Below, piece after piece: positions 46,774 to 60,850 of a stretch of 64,000 bases of DNA. Source of the DNA: Termitomyces sp. T153 (taxonomy: Eukaryota; Basidiomycota; Agaricomycetes; Agaricales; Lyophyllaceae). Location of the stretch: NCBI GenBank assembly GCA_018296165.2, contig JACKQL020000016.1, positions 434,001-498,000 on the forward strand, in the 5' to 3' direction. The stretch's first letter is position 1; every line of letters begins with the position of its first letter. Position numbers and translations under genes: made by a program. The notes under the pieces are model-generated. The model was given only the letters and a program-made list of their open reading frames with translations, did not search any database and was not told the origin of the DNA.

Positions 46774-48609
46774 ATGAGTGATTATTACGTTGGACACAGT
46801 TCTACATAGTACTACCAATGGGTTGCTGCTGTAGTGAAGTCGGATTCCTAGTATGACCACGCGTTCCTGACGGTCAGAGCAGCTGCCACCCAGGTAACCA
46901 CGTCTCGACGACAGGAATGAGTGATAGATTGGCAAGCCTCAGCAAGTAGTCTGATTATGGTCATAGCAGTATGGAGTTAAAATGTATTACAATATTCAAA
47001 GTTTAGGAAGTGCTACCAAAGTCAAATTTGGCTAGCTGAGGTGGGTGTCAGTAAATCTAAATCAGGGAACATCAGCAATGTAACATATCAATTTTGCAAG
47101 GTCTGTCTGTTGCCTTTGTCCTGTCATTCATGCATTATCAGTGAACCGCTGTATCGGACGAGCTCATGGTTGCAGAACTCGCGGGGCTGATGCCACTCAA
47201 GCTCATATACAAGTACTGTCGTGCTCATGGCCAGCATCCATCCTCCATTAGGTAACCATTCGCCAATCTTCTCATTTGCACTGCCACCATCATTATTCTT
47301 GGCAAATTCGTATCATGAGGTACTCGCCCGTGTTTGCTGTGGTCTCTGTGAGAACCGTTGGCACGATCCCTGCATCCGCGTGAATAGAATCTGGTGGTGA
47401 GTGATGTTCCTTCACAGATCGAGCTCGATCTCGTTTCAACCAAAGTAGCAAGATCTCTGAGAAAACTGAATCATGAGGATCGTAGCAGAGATGGTACAGC
47501 ATATGCTCCAGTCATACTCCTACATCTCAAGTAAACATGCACAAAATAACAAGTCTTCACAACTCTGCTCTGCTCGAACTAAGTACGTACGTACGTATGT
47601 AACGCTAGCGCTATGTAATGCTAAAATCCACATACCGAACTAAGTGCTGTCAATCAGCGACGAGGCTCGTTCCAAAATCCATCGAGTTTTTGATCAGACA
47701 CCAGTTTGGTTGTGAGCACTAGTTACTTCGCCAGAAGTTCTAGACTTCCAGCATCTCCAGAGTTCTAGAACCCAGTATTTTGTGAAAAAAGAGCAGTACT
47801 GCATTCTCATCGCTCGTCAATTCTTTGTCTCGATAGTCTGTGTGTTCCGAACTCACCACAAACTTGAAGAAAGTTCACCTCTATTGCTATGGATCTTTTT
47901 GGAGGGGAGAATCACGTTCTATACTTACTATGTGTTATGCTGTGGTATTGAACTGGGAGTGGTCTTGACAAGGAATTATGTGACAGTGATGGTGATTTTT
48001 TTTTCCAAGGACTGTGGAAGCGAGAGGATCGGCAGATAATCAATTGTGTAGAAGGTTCAGAGGCAGCGGTTCCAGCTTGCTTCAGAACTGATAGAGTCGA
48101 CAACAGTGGGTTGTCACGAGTATCGCACATCATGCATTATGTGTAAACAATGGTCCGTGCGTTACCCCGGACACTTCCTACATATATAAATCCGCCACCC
48201 AACAACTGGATTTCTTCACCACTCTGGCCTTTTGGCTTAGATCAAGTGTAGTATCTGTTCTTAATAGTTTAACCACTATTATGGAGGCACTGCCTCCATT
48301 TCTGGTTATCTAATTTTTGCCGCCCTTGTCCTCCTGCACTCTGCTTGCAACGCGGGGGCACGATGACCTTGCTGTTGCACTTCTTGGCTTGTGTTGTCGG
48401 GGGATTTTCATTGACTTCCTTCTTTTTGCTGGTTCTTTCGGATGCAGGCTGGCGGTTATGTATCCAAATGCGAGCAAATGGATTGTCTTTCTTATACCTT
48501 TTGTTTGATGATATATTAGAACTGTCAAAATTTTCTGCTGACTTGTGCTCAATCCTCGGAGTCATACATCTTTCTAAATTTCTGAAAACCATATGAACTA
48601 AGGACTACG
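46774..48609. other. No gene recognised; TACG microsatellite
   Basis: No convincing gene. A short (GTAC/TACG)n run lies at about 47583-47597. CpG is normal up to about 48560 and then falls sharply, marking the left edge of the CpG-poor block. Confidence 0.5.
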
Positions 48610-49959
48610 AAATGATATCAGCTGAATGAGGTCTTGTAACATGATATGGCATTTCAAGGCAAATTCAGGGAGAGCACACAGGCCTCTAGGAGAAGAATGA
48701 AAGAATGAGTGGTTCCTCCTGAAAATTTCTATCAGCTAGGATGCAGGGAAGGACATTGCATATGTCAGGGTCATGTCTGAATCATTGTCACACAGTCACA
48801 ACTAAGATTATGACTGAGATGAAGTACTGTAATTGATGATTCAACAGGCAGCTGATGCTTGATTACCTCCTTCTGAGGTGCAAAATTTTCAACTTCTACT
48901 CAACTCTCATTCTTGTCAACAAACCTCTCTTCCAACTCAAGATATTATATGCCAGTGATGCAATCCAAATTGAGTCATATGGAGTCATTGATAGGGATAC
49001 CCACTGATCTATGTACTCTTACCCCCATTAATAAATGTTTGTCTGTTTTGAGTTGAGCAGATGCTTAATGCTGGATGCCTATGGGTTCACTTTTGACTAC
49101 ACAAGAGCCCCTGTATGATATCGAGCTTGTGAAAAGCAATGTTACTCCTGATGTGGATTTCACCAAAAGTTACCCACCTGCTGTTGGCGGCTTTGAAAAG
49201 AACAATGTCATCCATCAAGAAATTCTTGACAAAAATCTCAGTAGTGGTGTCTGGGCATTCATGCTGATGAGCCAGCAGGGTCACTCAGGTTTTCCTGTAC
49301 TCTAAAATGATATAGAATGTCTAGATAACAAGGAACATGACAGTAGAAGCAGTGTTACTCTGTCTGTAATTCAGATATTGCATACAAGTACATAAAAACA
49401 TATGGCAACAGATGTGGAGTCTGAGGTTATGATTTTCAAAAATTTAAATGTAACATGCACATGCACATTTATATCAACATGACGTTTTCATCAAAGACTT
49501 TAGAAAGATAGCAATTCTGGAATAGCCAATGGACAAACAAGATAGACTGGCCAGCAGCAATGCCACATACAAGTATGGATAAACATATGTCAACAATGGT
49601 TAAAACATTATATTCATGTTGTTTGGCCAATACAAGTAGACCAGTCATATTGACTCACTAGAATGGGCTCATAGCCAATAAGACTCAATTATTTCACTAC
49701 AATTACTATGTATAAATCAGCTTAATAGGCAGGATTGTTCAACAATCTGTTATAACCTAATGGGGATAACTGAGTTATTTCAAATTCAGTGGCACTTGCC
49801 ATCAAATGTGCAAAAGACATTCAATTGATGCTACATCCTTTCCCACATTTGATTGGCTTGTATGTGTCATTTTTGCTACATTGACAAGAAAAAAAGTGTG
49901 AACCATGTCTGTCATAGTGAAAGTGCAATTAACAGTATGAACCATTGAAAAATACTTGT

Positions 49960-50129
49960 GGCAATCTCCCAAAATAATACCAGCCTATCCTTTTATAATA
50001 TAATCAAATTCAAAACAGTGTTGGTATAAAATGTCAGAACCAGTGATAATTGTCTGGCCAGAAATTTTACCAGCCTGTTCTATTCATTTCTAAGTCAATC
50101 ACATTTAAAACTGTACTGGTGATATAAAA
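49960..50129. repeat. Imperfect tandem duplication, unit about 80-90 bp
   Basis: Two adjacent segments share the order ACCAGCCT(A/G)T, TTATAAT or TCTAAGT, AATCA(A/C)ATT, AAAAC(A/T)GT and TGGT..TATAAAA. It lies inside the CpG-poor block and is diverged. Confidence 0.45.
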
Positions 50130-50409
50130 ATCATGTATTGTACAGTTCAAAACTTGACAAGCCAATCTGTTTTCAAGACAATCCTATTGTCTGGGCACCA
50201 AGTATCTGAACCATATTTATATTGTATACATCTATTGCAGAGATACTTATACCTAGTTATTGCATCACAACATGTAAATTTTCTTCCTACTTTCTCTATC
50301 TGGTCCTGCAGCATTTCAAAGACTGGCTCTAACATATAAAAACTGCTCTGTTTGCTCTTCATTTCTTCCTCTCTCACCTCTGAGCTAACACTGTTCAATC
50401 CTTACCAAT

Positions 50410-53400
50410 GATGCCTAGAAAGGACACTAACACCACCACTACAATTGGTATTGTTCATCCCAATGTGTGTACCTCTGTCAACTCACAAAACCATTCTAAT
50501 TTTATTTAAAGGTCAATCCACCAGATATTCCTGTTATTGCGCTGTTTGGTGGTGACACTATACAAGAAAATCAATCTGGCACTCTACATGCTCCTTTTCA
50601 TGCATGTACCAATGACTTGAAGAAGCAGACATCCCTGACACTGGACAGGATCATGTATGTCCTCTTATTTGAACATTGTTCATCTCATAACCAATCTGGC
50701 CATTACACAGATTTCTTCCTCTCAGGCAATTCAAGTAAGCATATTCTGCTTGTGCATGGCTTTTTCATAACCCCAACCAGAAAATACCCTCCACTCAAAA
50801 TCCAAATGGTCAACAACAGGAAACAGTAAGACTTTATTTAAGATGGTTTGAACTTTTCTGATTAATTGAATTTTGACCTAGAGTTTTCTGCACAAGCAAT
50901 GGTGAGAGTTTAATATATACAGAATGTTTCAGATCAATTAATGCTTTACAACAGGCCATAATAAGAGTTTGAATATTTCAGCTGAATTGATTTATTGTAA
51001 AAAGGAAATGTCACAACCACTTTCAATCACAAGGTCCAAGTATATACCATCTTAATATAGCTAGAGTATTCTGCTCACATTAAATCCTATTAGAACAATA
51101 TTGAGTCAACTGATGACAATGCTGATGGAGAATGAGAGAGTAAATCACAGTCTATTGATTCTCTCATTGTGCACATAACTCTTATTTGTTTTGAATTAAC
51201 ACATTCTTAATGAAGGCATGAACTTTGAACAGGCAGTATTCCCACTCTCTTGAATGACAATGCGGATGACACTAATGATGAGGTGTGATTCTCAATTTCA
51301 CTAAAATATTCCATTTTCATCATTTGTTTGACTTGAGTATGTCCCTTCTAAAGAAGATGATGAAGTAATAGACAGGCTGGCAAAGTTGATGGTGATTTGT
51401 TTCATTTCCTCTGCTTTTTTTACTGATAGAATCATTGTATTAATACATATCACAATTTGATTCTAGCTTACAAGAAGGTGCTGTTCTACTCTGAACTATC
51501 TAAAATGCACTCAAATCCATGTTTATGGACTTTGATCTTGTATATGCAACCAGTGATGATCATTTTAGTACTGCTCCTTATATTTGCCATGGTGTATTCA
51601 ATTTCCATATTTCAGAGAAAAAAGCACTTGATTTCTTCTATAGAGCCACCAATCAAGGAGCTACACTTGATATGCTAAATGTTCAACATTCTCTGGCTAT
51701 TACTGCCCATCCTTGTTCACTTGCCCATTTTTTGAGCTCTAATCCTAATCAAGCCTCTTTGATAACTTATTGCAAGTTTCTTTGTAGCAAGATATACAAG
51801 GAGAATAATAATAATAATAATAATACTTGTTATACCTCTCTTATTCTTATTTTACTTAATGGAGGTTATCACTATGATTTGATGCCAAGGCATGTTTATT
51901 AAGACTCATTGCTATATTATTTTATGGTTCAAGCCCACCTCGATGTTCTTGCTCAAGCTAATGCTCCAACTGATGGCATTCCTGACCAAACATGGACATT
52001 GGCTTATTCAATCTCAAATTGTTTCTGGTTTTCATTGTTCTTGATTCACCACTAAAACTGAGCTTTTTATGCCTGTACAGCTCACACAAATGCTAAATAA
52101 CATCACTGGCATTGAGGAAAGTTTCATCTTAGTTTGTCATTATTATTGTTTTGTAAACATTTTATTTATATTATATTTCAGACAATTTCACAGTTTGATT
52201 CAATGGCACAGTATGAGCTTTGAGCTGACCACTATTATGCTTTTAGGAATATCACTTATCTTAACATTATTAAAGCAAATTATCAATATACATTTGGCAA
52301 TCCTACTACTCTTGAGCTTTTCTGTGCTGCATGTTATTTATTAGTGTTATTATCACCAACTGCCATGTTATTTTTCAATTGATGTATGCACTAAATGGTG
52401 GAGAGCCTAAACATGGCAAAAAACCTCCTCCATGCATTGCTTTAGTTGTGAAAAGCAAGCATAAGAACAAATAGATTAATCTGCAATTGAAGCAGTTTTA
52501 ACAAGTGCAAAGACTTACTTGCATGGTCTGTCAAGTGTTACTGTTAAACAGTGAGACATGCTCAAGGATGGGAAGGATACAATTTTTACTAGCTAAAAGC
52601 TCTTGACTTGTGCTCTAACTAAGACTGTCAGCTCATGGCTATCAAGTAACTATGCACAAACTAGTAACCCAAATAGTAGCAACTATTTTACTATAATGGC
52701 TAAATGGCTTTATCTCATCACACATGTTGTATATTTCTTTTCTGTCAAACCTGATTACAATTTTCCAGCTTATAAAGCAAAGTACTTTCAGGATTCCCTT
52801 GCCTGGGACATGCTTAGCAATATTACTGGGTTTAAAATTGATTGATCTTATTTAAATCTGCACACTTATTGAACATGGCATTACTTTATTGAGCCTCCAG
52901 CCCCCACATCTGATACAAATATTAGCCACCAATAAAAAGCCATGCATGATGCTAATGTTAAGTTAGCATTTACTTTTTTCAGTGATTTCTATTGCTTTTT
53001 CACCATGTTCAAGTTTTTTTGCTTGATGTCTCTAAAAGTCCTGACTCTATCAACCATGCACTAATTAGCTGTGCTCATAAGTTTGTGAAATCAACTGTGA
53101 AGGTAGTATTATATTATTGGACCTTTTTACCTTTATTAATTCTTTTTCAGTTTGTTTAAGAGGGACTTGTTAAATTCTATCCAGATGAAATGTTTTCAAA
53201 TAATGATTAACAAACATTGATAGTTGAAAATGTCTTGTCCATCTGTGAGGAACTAGTGATCTTGTCCTATAAAGAACTGTACACATCAACTGTTGAAGAA
53301 GAGAAGAATCACTTTTCTGCAGCTGGCCTCCAACAGCTATAGACAATGGCTGAGGCTCAGCAACATTTGGCTACAGAAAAGAAGATTCAAAAAATTCTCA

Positions 53401-53520
53401 CAGCTGATGACAAGTCACACATCAGATTTGTACCTTAATCATCAGCAGCAATCAAGAAGCACAAGCTCACAGACATACGATCTGATTATCCTGGTTTGTA
53501 TTCAATACTTCTAAAACATT
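50410..53520 (+). pseudogene. Decayed multi-segment coding relic, unknown family
   Basis: Several plus-strand segments look like former exons of one protein, although stops interrupt them. They include VNPPDIPVIALFGGDTIQEN followed by GTLHAPFHACTNDLKKQTSL; FFLSGNSSKHILLVHGFF and TRKYPPLKIQM; FMDFDLVYATSDDHFSTAPY; VQHSLAITAHPCSLAHFLSS; YTSLILILLNGGYHYDLMPR; PTDGIPDQTWTLAYSISN; NIIKANYQYTFGNPTTLELF; EPKHGKKPPPCIALVVKSKH; and LAFTFFSDFYCFF. An (AAT)n run codes for a string of N. Codon-like structure over 3 kb suggests a real gene before decay. I do not recognise the family; a transposon-borne or expanded fungal gene is possible. Confidence 0.45.
51804..51824. repeat. (AAT)7 microsatellite
   Basis: Seven AAT units inside an open frame at 51519-51902, where they would encode a run of asparagine. 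Confidence 0.9.
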
Positions 53521-56045
53521 CAACCTCTATCAAACTCTTATCTCAGCTCCATTGACAAGCAAGCCCAAACAAAAGTTGTCAAGAAATTGGTACATTAGTT
53601 TTCATTTATATCTTTCACTCACTTTAGAGAAGGAAATCATGAATCTGTCAGTCAGATGGAGGCCTAAGTAAGTTGAATTTCACATCCCAGCAATACTTGC
53701 AATTGATTCTTACATTTCAAGGCTCAATCTGAGCACCAATTGATATTGATCAAGAAGTTAAAGAAAATGTCAGCAAAAGACACAATAAGTCTCAAGGTGA
53801 GTAATATGTGTGATTAATAATAACATACTCAGAGCATGCAGTAGGTATTAAGGAGATGCTAATTATTATTGATGACAATGAGAGTTCTCATGATGTGCTT
53901 TAATTGGATGTTATGGTTTCTATCATAGAATCAAAGTATTCAGGCTTGTTAGCAATCATAAAACTACACTACAAGTCTAGTTTTGTAGACCATGCCTCAG
54001 GCTCAAAGATACAGTCTGGCCCATCTAGATACTTAAACCAGATGAAATTCCAATGCTAGATAGGATCATTAGACTTTTCAAGAAGATATAGTGAAAATCT
54101 TACTACAGAGTTTGTACTCAAGTCATTCTCTGTCCATATAGTGGGAGAACTAATGATGTAAATGCAAACAAGATGAGCAAAGTCATAGATAGCAAAGACA
54201 GTGTTACCAGAAATAAATGCAGCAAAGATATTAATCAGCTTTTTGCTATAAAAAAATCCAAGTTTAATAAATTTTTCTGGCATTTGAAAAGAACAAAGGT
54301 AGGTAGCCTTGGCTTTATTATCATTGGGCCCAGAACCATCTCCAGCAAGAATAAGCTGAATATCCTGCATGCTCATCTAGAACACATTTGCCTCTAGACC
54401 AAAATTGAAAGCTATGCAATGCTGTAGAGATAATACATTATATGTGAAAATAAATTGAGAAATAAATCACTAACATGACCTGCCACTATAGTAAAGCATT
54501 TTTTACATATGAAAACATGTATAAGACCAGGGCTAAGTTCTTAGTTTACTAAGTACTCCCAGAGTTTTTTTTTAGATCTTGCCAAGTCATAGGTATTGGA
54601 GGCAAAGTCTGAATTGCCTTGCTCAAGTGTAGAGACATATCCTGGCAGAAGTGATAAATGTGGTTGCATATTGTTTTTAGCTAGTGCTCTCTGCAAATGT
54701 ATGAGGAAAGATGAGGAGATGGGCTAGAAAAAAATAGATATGTGATGAAAAGGATTAACAAAGGTGTCAATATAATAAACACACCAAAAAGATTCTTTTC
54801 AGTCTGCTTGACCTCATTTTATATCCAGCTTCCAATTTTGTATTACAAAATCATGACTTCTGAATCCTCTGGCATGATCAGAGACTTGCAATCAGTAAGA
54901 GAAAAAAAGTAAGTATCTGGATTAATGTGTTCACATTGATTAGATTTGTCATAATTTATAATATTACTAGAAAGTGCAACTCATATTGTGATTGCTCATT
55001 GTTTAAACTTGTCATTCACCATGATTTATTATATACAGGACTAGTAGTAGGTCATGATGCCTTTAATACCTTCAATATAGTAGAGAGTCTGGTCTCCTTG
55101 GCTTGCAATTACAATCACACTGTCATTTTTACAATCTGTCTATCCAAAAAGCATTATTGTTCCTTTATCTGAATCACTTGCCCTTTTAACTAGCAGGAAA
55201 CTAGTCTGTTCTAGAGCTCCATCTGCATACTATTTACACACCACAACTTACCAGTAGTATGGTGCAGCATGATGACATGGAACTTCACATGCATGCCCAC
55301 TATTATTTATAGTTAAGATTGACAAGCTGAAGAGATAGATGGTGTTGCAATGATCTATTGGTGCATTTGTTCATTAGTTGTTTGTATAAAGTAAATGCTG
55401 ATTGTATGGATGCTCACTAAATAAGATAGTAAATAAATTACTCAGCACATGAAAAAGAATTGGTTCTCACTAAAATCAAAAGTGTTTCAACACATGCTGC
55501 ACAAAATACAAAGGTAGATCAGCTTGAATGTATTATACATTCTTACCTAATGTTTCAGTTGTCTTATTTGGTTGTCCACACCATCCTACCATGCCAACCT
55601 CCTCTTAGGATTAATTGATGTGAAGAAAACTCCTGACCCACTATATTATCAATACAAGCTCACAAATATCAATTAACTTCACTTACAAACATCTAACTTG
55701 CATTTCAAAAACTTTATTTTTATTGATATGTATAGTGTAGCAATTCACCCACTAAATTGCTGACTGATATCTATAGCCTCTTCTTAACCTTTTTCAGAAT
55801 TTGTTAAACTCAACAAAAATGTTATGATTTGTCACTATTGCTCCCACCTGCCCTTTGCACAGCCAACAACAGTCCCATCAATCTAGCCCAAACTTCTCAT
55901 CAAAGCTTTTAGATCTGGATATTGGTCCTCACTGACTAGGCAAGCATTGCAGACTCAAGATCTGTTTTCACCTCTTACTCATGGCCATTTTATGTTCCTA
56001 CTTTGCTGATGACTTTCAAGAAGTTACTATTACTCTCTTACACTC

Positions 56046-56700
56046 TACTTGACCCATTCACTGGCCCACAATAGCTGCTGAAACACAACATCATCTTACT
56101 ACCCAACTTGCCAACATTTGCCAACTCCTTGCATTGTTGAATTATAATTGGGCAAGTGTCAGTGTTTTGTTATTGCCACCTACTTGTGAACTTCACATTC
56201 ATAGACATCAGCCTCATACTATTGGCCATAATAAGTTGCATTTATGTATTCTTGTTAAAGATCTCAAACTATCCCTACAGCTACATTTGATGTGCCACCC
56301 ATTTAAGCAATACCTTGCACACATGTGAAGCTATCAGTGGGAGGACTTTAGTAGCTTGATAGAGTTTACAGCTCTCTTTGACTTTATGTATTTACTTTTC
56401 TACAATGGCTGCTCAAACACCATTACTAATCTATGAACATCATCTCACCACCCAACTTGCCAACACTTGCCAACTCCTCCCATGGTCAAAATTCAATTGT
56501 TCTCCATCACAGGCATTGTGTTGATGACACCTCAAAATTGAATGCAGTAAGCCATTTTCTCACATACTTAATGCTTTTAAACCAGTTCTACAGCTTCATT
56601 TGACTTGATGTCAGCCTGAACAGTACCTTGCACATGCATGCAAGCCATTGGTGGGAGAGAGAGGGTGGTGCAGGTTGCATATGGCTAAATTGCATACTTA
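56046..56700. repeat. Diverged direct duplication, unit about 350 bp
   Basis: The segment starting near 56046 and the one near 56395 share CCCAACTTGCCAACA(T/C)TTGC followed by CAACTCC. About 180-190 bases further on they share CTACAGCT(A/T)CATTTGA, CC(T)TGCACA and GTGGGAG. Both are in the CpG-poor block. The duplication is old, with many point changes and small gaps. Confidence 0.55.
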
Positions 56701-59700
56701 ATGGCTCTGGTTTCTCTTTTGTGTATTCATGCAGTGTATAATTAGAGCAATCTATAACTGTCAAGCACCTATAGATGCACAAACTTTGTTTTTCTTGTCA
56801 TTGTCCTCCCCTCCATGCCTTGTTTGGACATGTTTTTCAGCCAACAAGGTTCTCTGTTGTTAAGGAGGGAGGACTCTTACTCCATGCTGCCAGAATGCAG
56901 AGAGCATGCACAAGGGCTTAGTATTGTTTTGGATGCATCAATATCTAAGCAATGGAAAATTTCAAGATATACTTGCTAAAATTTATCATATTATCTCCTC
57001 TCTATGAGCCCTACAATCAGCAACACCTCAAAAAACCACCAAGACATTGCTCCTCAGCATGGAGCATGTCTATAATGTGCCACATCATCATCCAAGCCTG
57101 CAAATGTTGCCACTATTATTTACTTCTCTTGAGGTATGCAGGATCTCCTTTTTAGCTTTCATTCCTACTAACAACTTTACTTATGCCTGCAGCAGCAATT
57201 TCCTTGTGTCTGCCAGCCATTCCATTGCCATTATTGCATGACTTTGTCTTAGTTGGTCTGCACCCCCACCAGTAAGAGATCATTTTTGGTATGTACACTG
57301 CAATGATTCACTTACTACCTTACCAACAACTTTATACAGTCTCTTGTCATTGCTGCCTGTATATCTCTCTAGCCTTGTACACTATCTTGCTTAGTACAAA
57401 TTTTTCCTGAACTGCCACTGATGTTGCTGAACTGACAGCCCCTCTTCTCTACCATTTTTGCATGGCCAACAATGATTCAATGAATTTAGTGCCAACTCTT
57501 TCATTATTACTATCTCATGTAGGAACCCACAATATTCTATTAAAGTCACAGTGCATGATCCTCTTAGATTCTTATAGCATTTATAGCACACTTCTTTGAT
57601 TTTTCCCATACACACCATGTCACTTGTATACAAAAAAGCAAACCTTAAGGTGTTTGTTCCTTAAGTTATGTAGTAACATTTTCAGATGATTTCAGATGAC
57701 TCCTGTGTTCAGATCTCCTGCTCACACATTGCCATCTCCCAAGTTGACCTCATAATTTGATCTATTTTTTGGCAGTCCAACTCAGGTTTTTTCCATTTTT
57801 ATCATCATTGATTTCTTAGATTTATTGTGTGCAATCATTTAATGAGCAATTGCATTATTGTATGCCACCAATTGACTGTTTACTCTGGAGATCATCAAAG
57901 TCTAGCATCACTCCTTCCTCCATGTTCTAAGACATTGTCAGGGCCACTAGACAATGATGAATGTGAAATGGCCTTTGGCCCAAGCCACCAGTAGTGAGCC
58001 ATTGTGCTGCAATTTATTTCTTGTCCATGACAGGAAATGACCTTCTTTCAAAAAATGATAAAAGAAGGGGGGAGAAGTCTCCTCTAATAACCCCTACCAC
58101 CTACTTCCACTCAAGTTTTTAAATTGTCTATCTCAACAGTCATGTTCACTGTCAGTGTTATCTTCACTCCATATATTACAATCCCTGATAATGTTCCCCC
58201 CAATGCCAAGTGTGGCAACAGCTCCCATTGCCACTGCACCAAAACATATGTCAAAAGCTTACCTAGAGCTCATTGCATTGTGATGACCTAACATTCATGT
58301 AGCTGCAGATGCTAATGAATACATTCACCTTTATACCCAACTCATCATTTTTATTGGTATGAGAGTGGGCAATATCCCTAACAAATAGAGAAAAAGTGAT
58401 GGAAGCATGTTGTTTGATTTCATTATAGATTACTGGAGATGTTTATAAATACAAATTTCTTTGTATGTGCTTAATATATGGTTGCCTCTCAAGGTCAGGT
58501 CAACAAGAAGTCAGCAGAGAAGCAGATCAGCTATTGAGAGAAGTGGCAGGGGGACTTGACACTCTGTTATAATAACTGATGATGTCATAGTGACAACTTA
58601 CATGAGCATATAATATATGTACTAAATAGGGGTAGGGAAATGAAGATACTTTTCAAGTTTTGTCTGGGTTGAAAATGTTAGATTCTTTGATGGACAGATG
58701 AATCTCTGTGCTACTCTTTTTTTGTTGTTGTCCAAGTTCAGCTTGATTCCTCCATGTACCTAATAAATTTCATACCAGCCTTCTCCTTGTAGCTGCATCA
58801 GTCAGTATATTGTGAGTCATACTCTGATTTTATGATCTTGTTGAATTCCTGAGAAACAATTTTGGTTGCTTCAGACATGTAAACAATATTTTAATGAATA
58901 ACATCAACTGGCATAAAAGGAGTTGTGATGGTGAGTAGCTAGTAACTGGTGATAATCAGACATGTACCATTGCTTCATGTACTGAGTTTCTGCATGACAT
59001 GGCAATGAACCAATAACGAATTTTTTTTTGATATTAATAACATACTCCAGAGTTCACAAATGATTCTGACAAACAGTGTGTTGAATCAACAAATATTGTT
59101 GCAAGTATGTAGATGCCAATGAGGTACATGTACTTAGAATAAGTTTTCTAAAATTACTGATAATTGTTGCATTTACAGCTAGTGGCAGTAGGTGACAAGG
59201 CACTTGAGCATTTGGAGCAATGGACTTGTCAAATACTGAAAAAAGAGACTTTGCCACTTGGTCTGTCACAAGGAGTGCTGAAGTGTTCAAAATGGTACAG
59301 TACTCTTTATGTGTGGGCACACATATAATAGTTGTGGTGTTTGATCAGTGCTGCTGTTTGGAATAAGCATGTAGCTTGCTGATTCAGGACTCATGGAAAG
59401 ATCTGTGAAGTAGTGGAGTGATGTCATCAACATATAGATTTTGGTAGAGGCAAATAAGGAGTATCTCACTGGCTGCCATGATGGATTCAATGCCTGCCTT
59501 CCTACAATGCCATGCATTTCTTGACTTGCCCTACCAAGTCCTATCCAACTTATTTGACCATGTGTCCCTGCCCAGCCCTGAGCTGACTCCTTCCAATGAC
59601 ACCCAGCCCTCCTTGGACAGCCTCCTGCTCCCCTGCAATGTCCCCTTCCAGACCCTCCCCACACAGACCCCACCACCCTTGCAGCCAGCATCTACCAGGC

Positions 59701-60282
59701 TCACTTTTCTGAAGGCCAGTTGGCATGCTCTCCTTTTTGATTGCCCCCCCAATCTATCCTTGCAGTAGGCTCCCCCTCCTGCCCCACCCCAGACCCCCCC
59801 AGAGTTTAATGGAGAGATGTTGAGAATTAGTATACCTAGGCCCTTGCCACCTGTCAATCTCTGGAGACCTGCACCCATCAGAAAGCAGTAAGTAGAATGT
59901 CCATGCATAGCAAACACCAAACAAATCAAGACATGCTCCAAGGAAGTAGTGCTCACAACCATCCCCTGAAGTTGTACCTCTTCTTGCACAGCTCCTGAGA
60001 CTTTCTTAGTTGCCTTGTTCCTCTCAGGCCCAGCTCTGCTCAATACATTCACTCATTCCTGTTGTCAAGATGTAGTTAGCTGAATAGCAGCTGCTTTGAT
60101 TATCAGGAATGCATGTCATACTAGGCATCCAAATTCATACCAGCATCAACCATGGAGATTGGTAGCACTATGTAGAATTGTCTGATAAGATATCACTCAT
60201 TAAGAGCAAAATCCAGCCTAAACTGGGCTGCTTTTGAAATTTGAATTATTTACAAATATCCTCAGAACCCATTTTCACTGGG

Positions 60283-60330
60283 CATGAGCCCATGTGAATA
60301 CCACAGGCTCATGAATTCTCAGCAGTAAGC
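60283..60330 (-). repeat. Dispersed hairpin motif, copy 2 (CpG-decayed)
   Basis: Read on the minus strand it gives AGAATTCATGAGCC, then TGTGGTATTCACATGGGCTC and ATG. This is the motif at 1568-1617 with CpG sites changed to TG or CA and one C lost. A similar left flank (GCTT.CTG) is also shared. Confidence 0.65.
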
Positions 60331-60764
60331 AATACAGTGTTACAAAACACAAGGGAAAACTAATGCTTATGTAAGTAGCAAGAAAACCTGCCAGGGCTTG
60401 CCAGTAGCCATGAAGCCAAAAGCCTAAAAGAATACCATAAGCAATCAAAGACAAAGTAAAGCAAACAATTTCAGATTTTTGCAGAAAAAAAATGGAGTAG
60501 AAAGACCTCAATCTAAAAATCAATCTTAGAACCATGGTCCAAACAGGAAACCCTATTTTGTATAACTTGTCATGACCAATTTTCATCATAGAGCCACATG
60601 GTATCTTGAAAAGAACTCTTAGTCAAGATGATACCTCAGCAGATGGTGACATTGTGATGCATCATTTGTGTTAATTAGTGCACATACATGATGCATTATT
60701 TTCAGTGATTACCATACATGTCAATGAATGTTAATTAATGCATTATGTGATGCATTAGTCAAAA

Positions 60765-60850
60765 ACACAATCCAGGATTGAACCAAAGACATTGCATGCC
60801 TTTAGAATGTATGATAACACTACACAACCATTAGACCATAAGCCTGTCCA
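60765..60850 (-). other. tRNA-like Pol III boxes (possible SINE or tRNA relic)
   Basis: On the minus strand TGGTCTAATGG (A-box-like) is followed about 45 bases later by GGTTCAATCC (B-box-like), at the spacing of a tRNA. The acceptor and anticodon stems do not pair well, so it is not a working tRNA. A second B-box-like GGTTCAATTCC is at about 61053 on the plus strand without a clear A box. Repeated ATGCAT-containing palindromes surround it (60656-60760). Confidence 0.4.

Noticed and set aside
59287..60052. Glycine-rich and proline-rich open frames on opposite strands
   Set aside because: They mirror each other over a C-rich stretch and look like composition effects in the CpG-poor block rather than genes.
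60765..60850. Functional tRNA gene
   Set aside because: The A and B boxes are present, but acceptor and anticodon stems do not pair and the sequence sits in a decayed repeat block.
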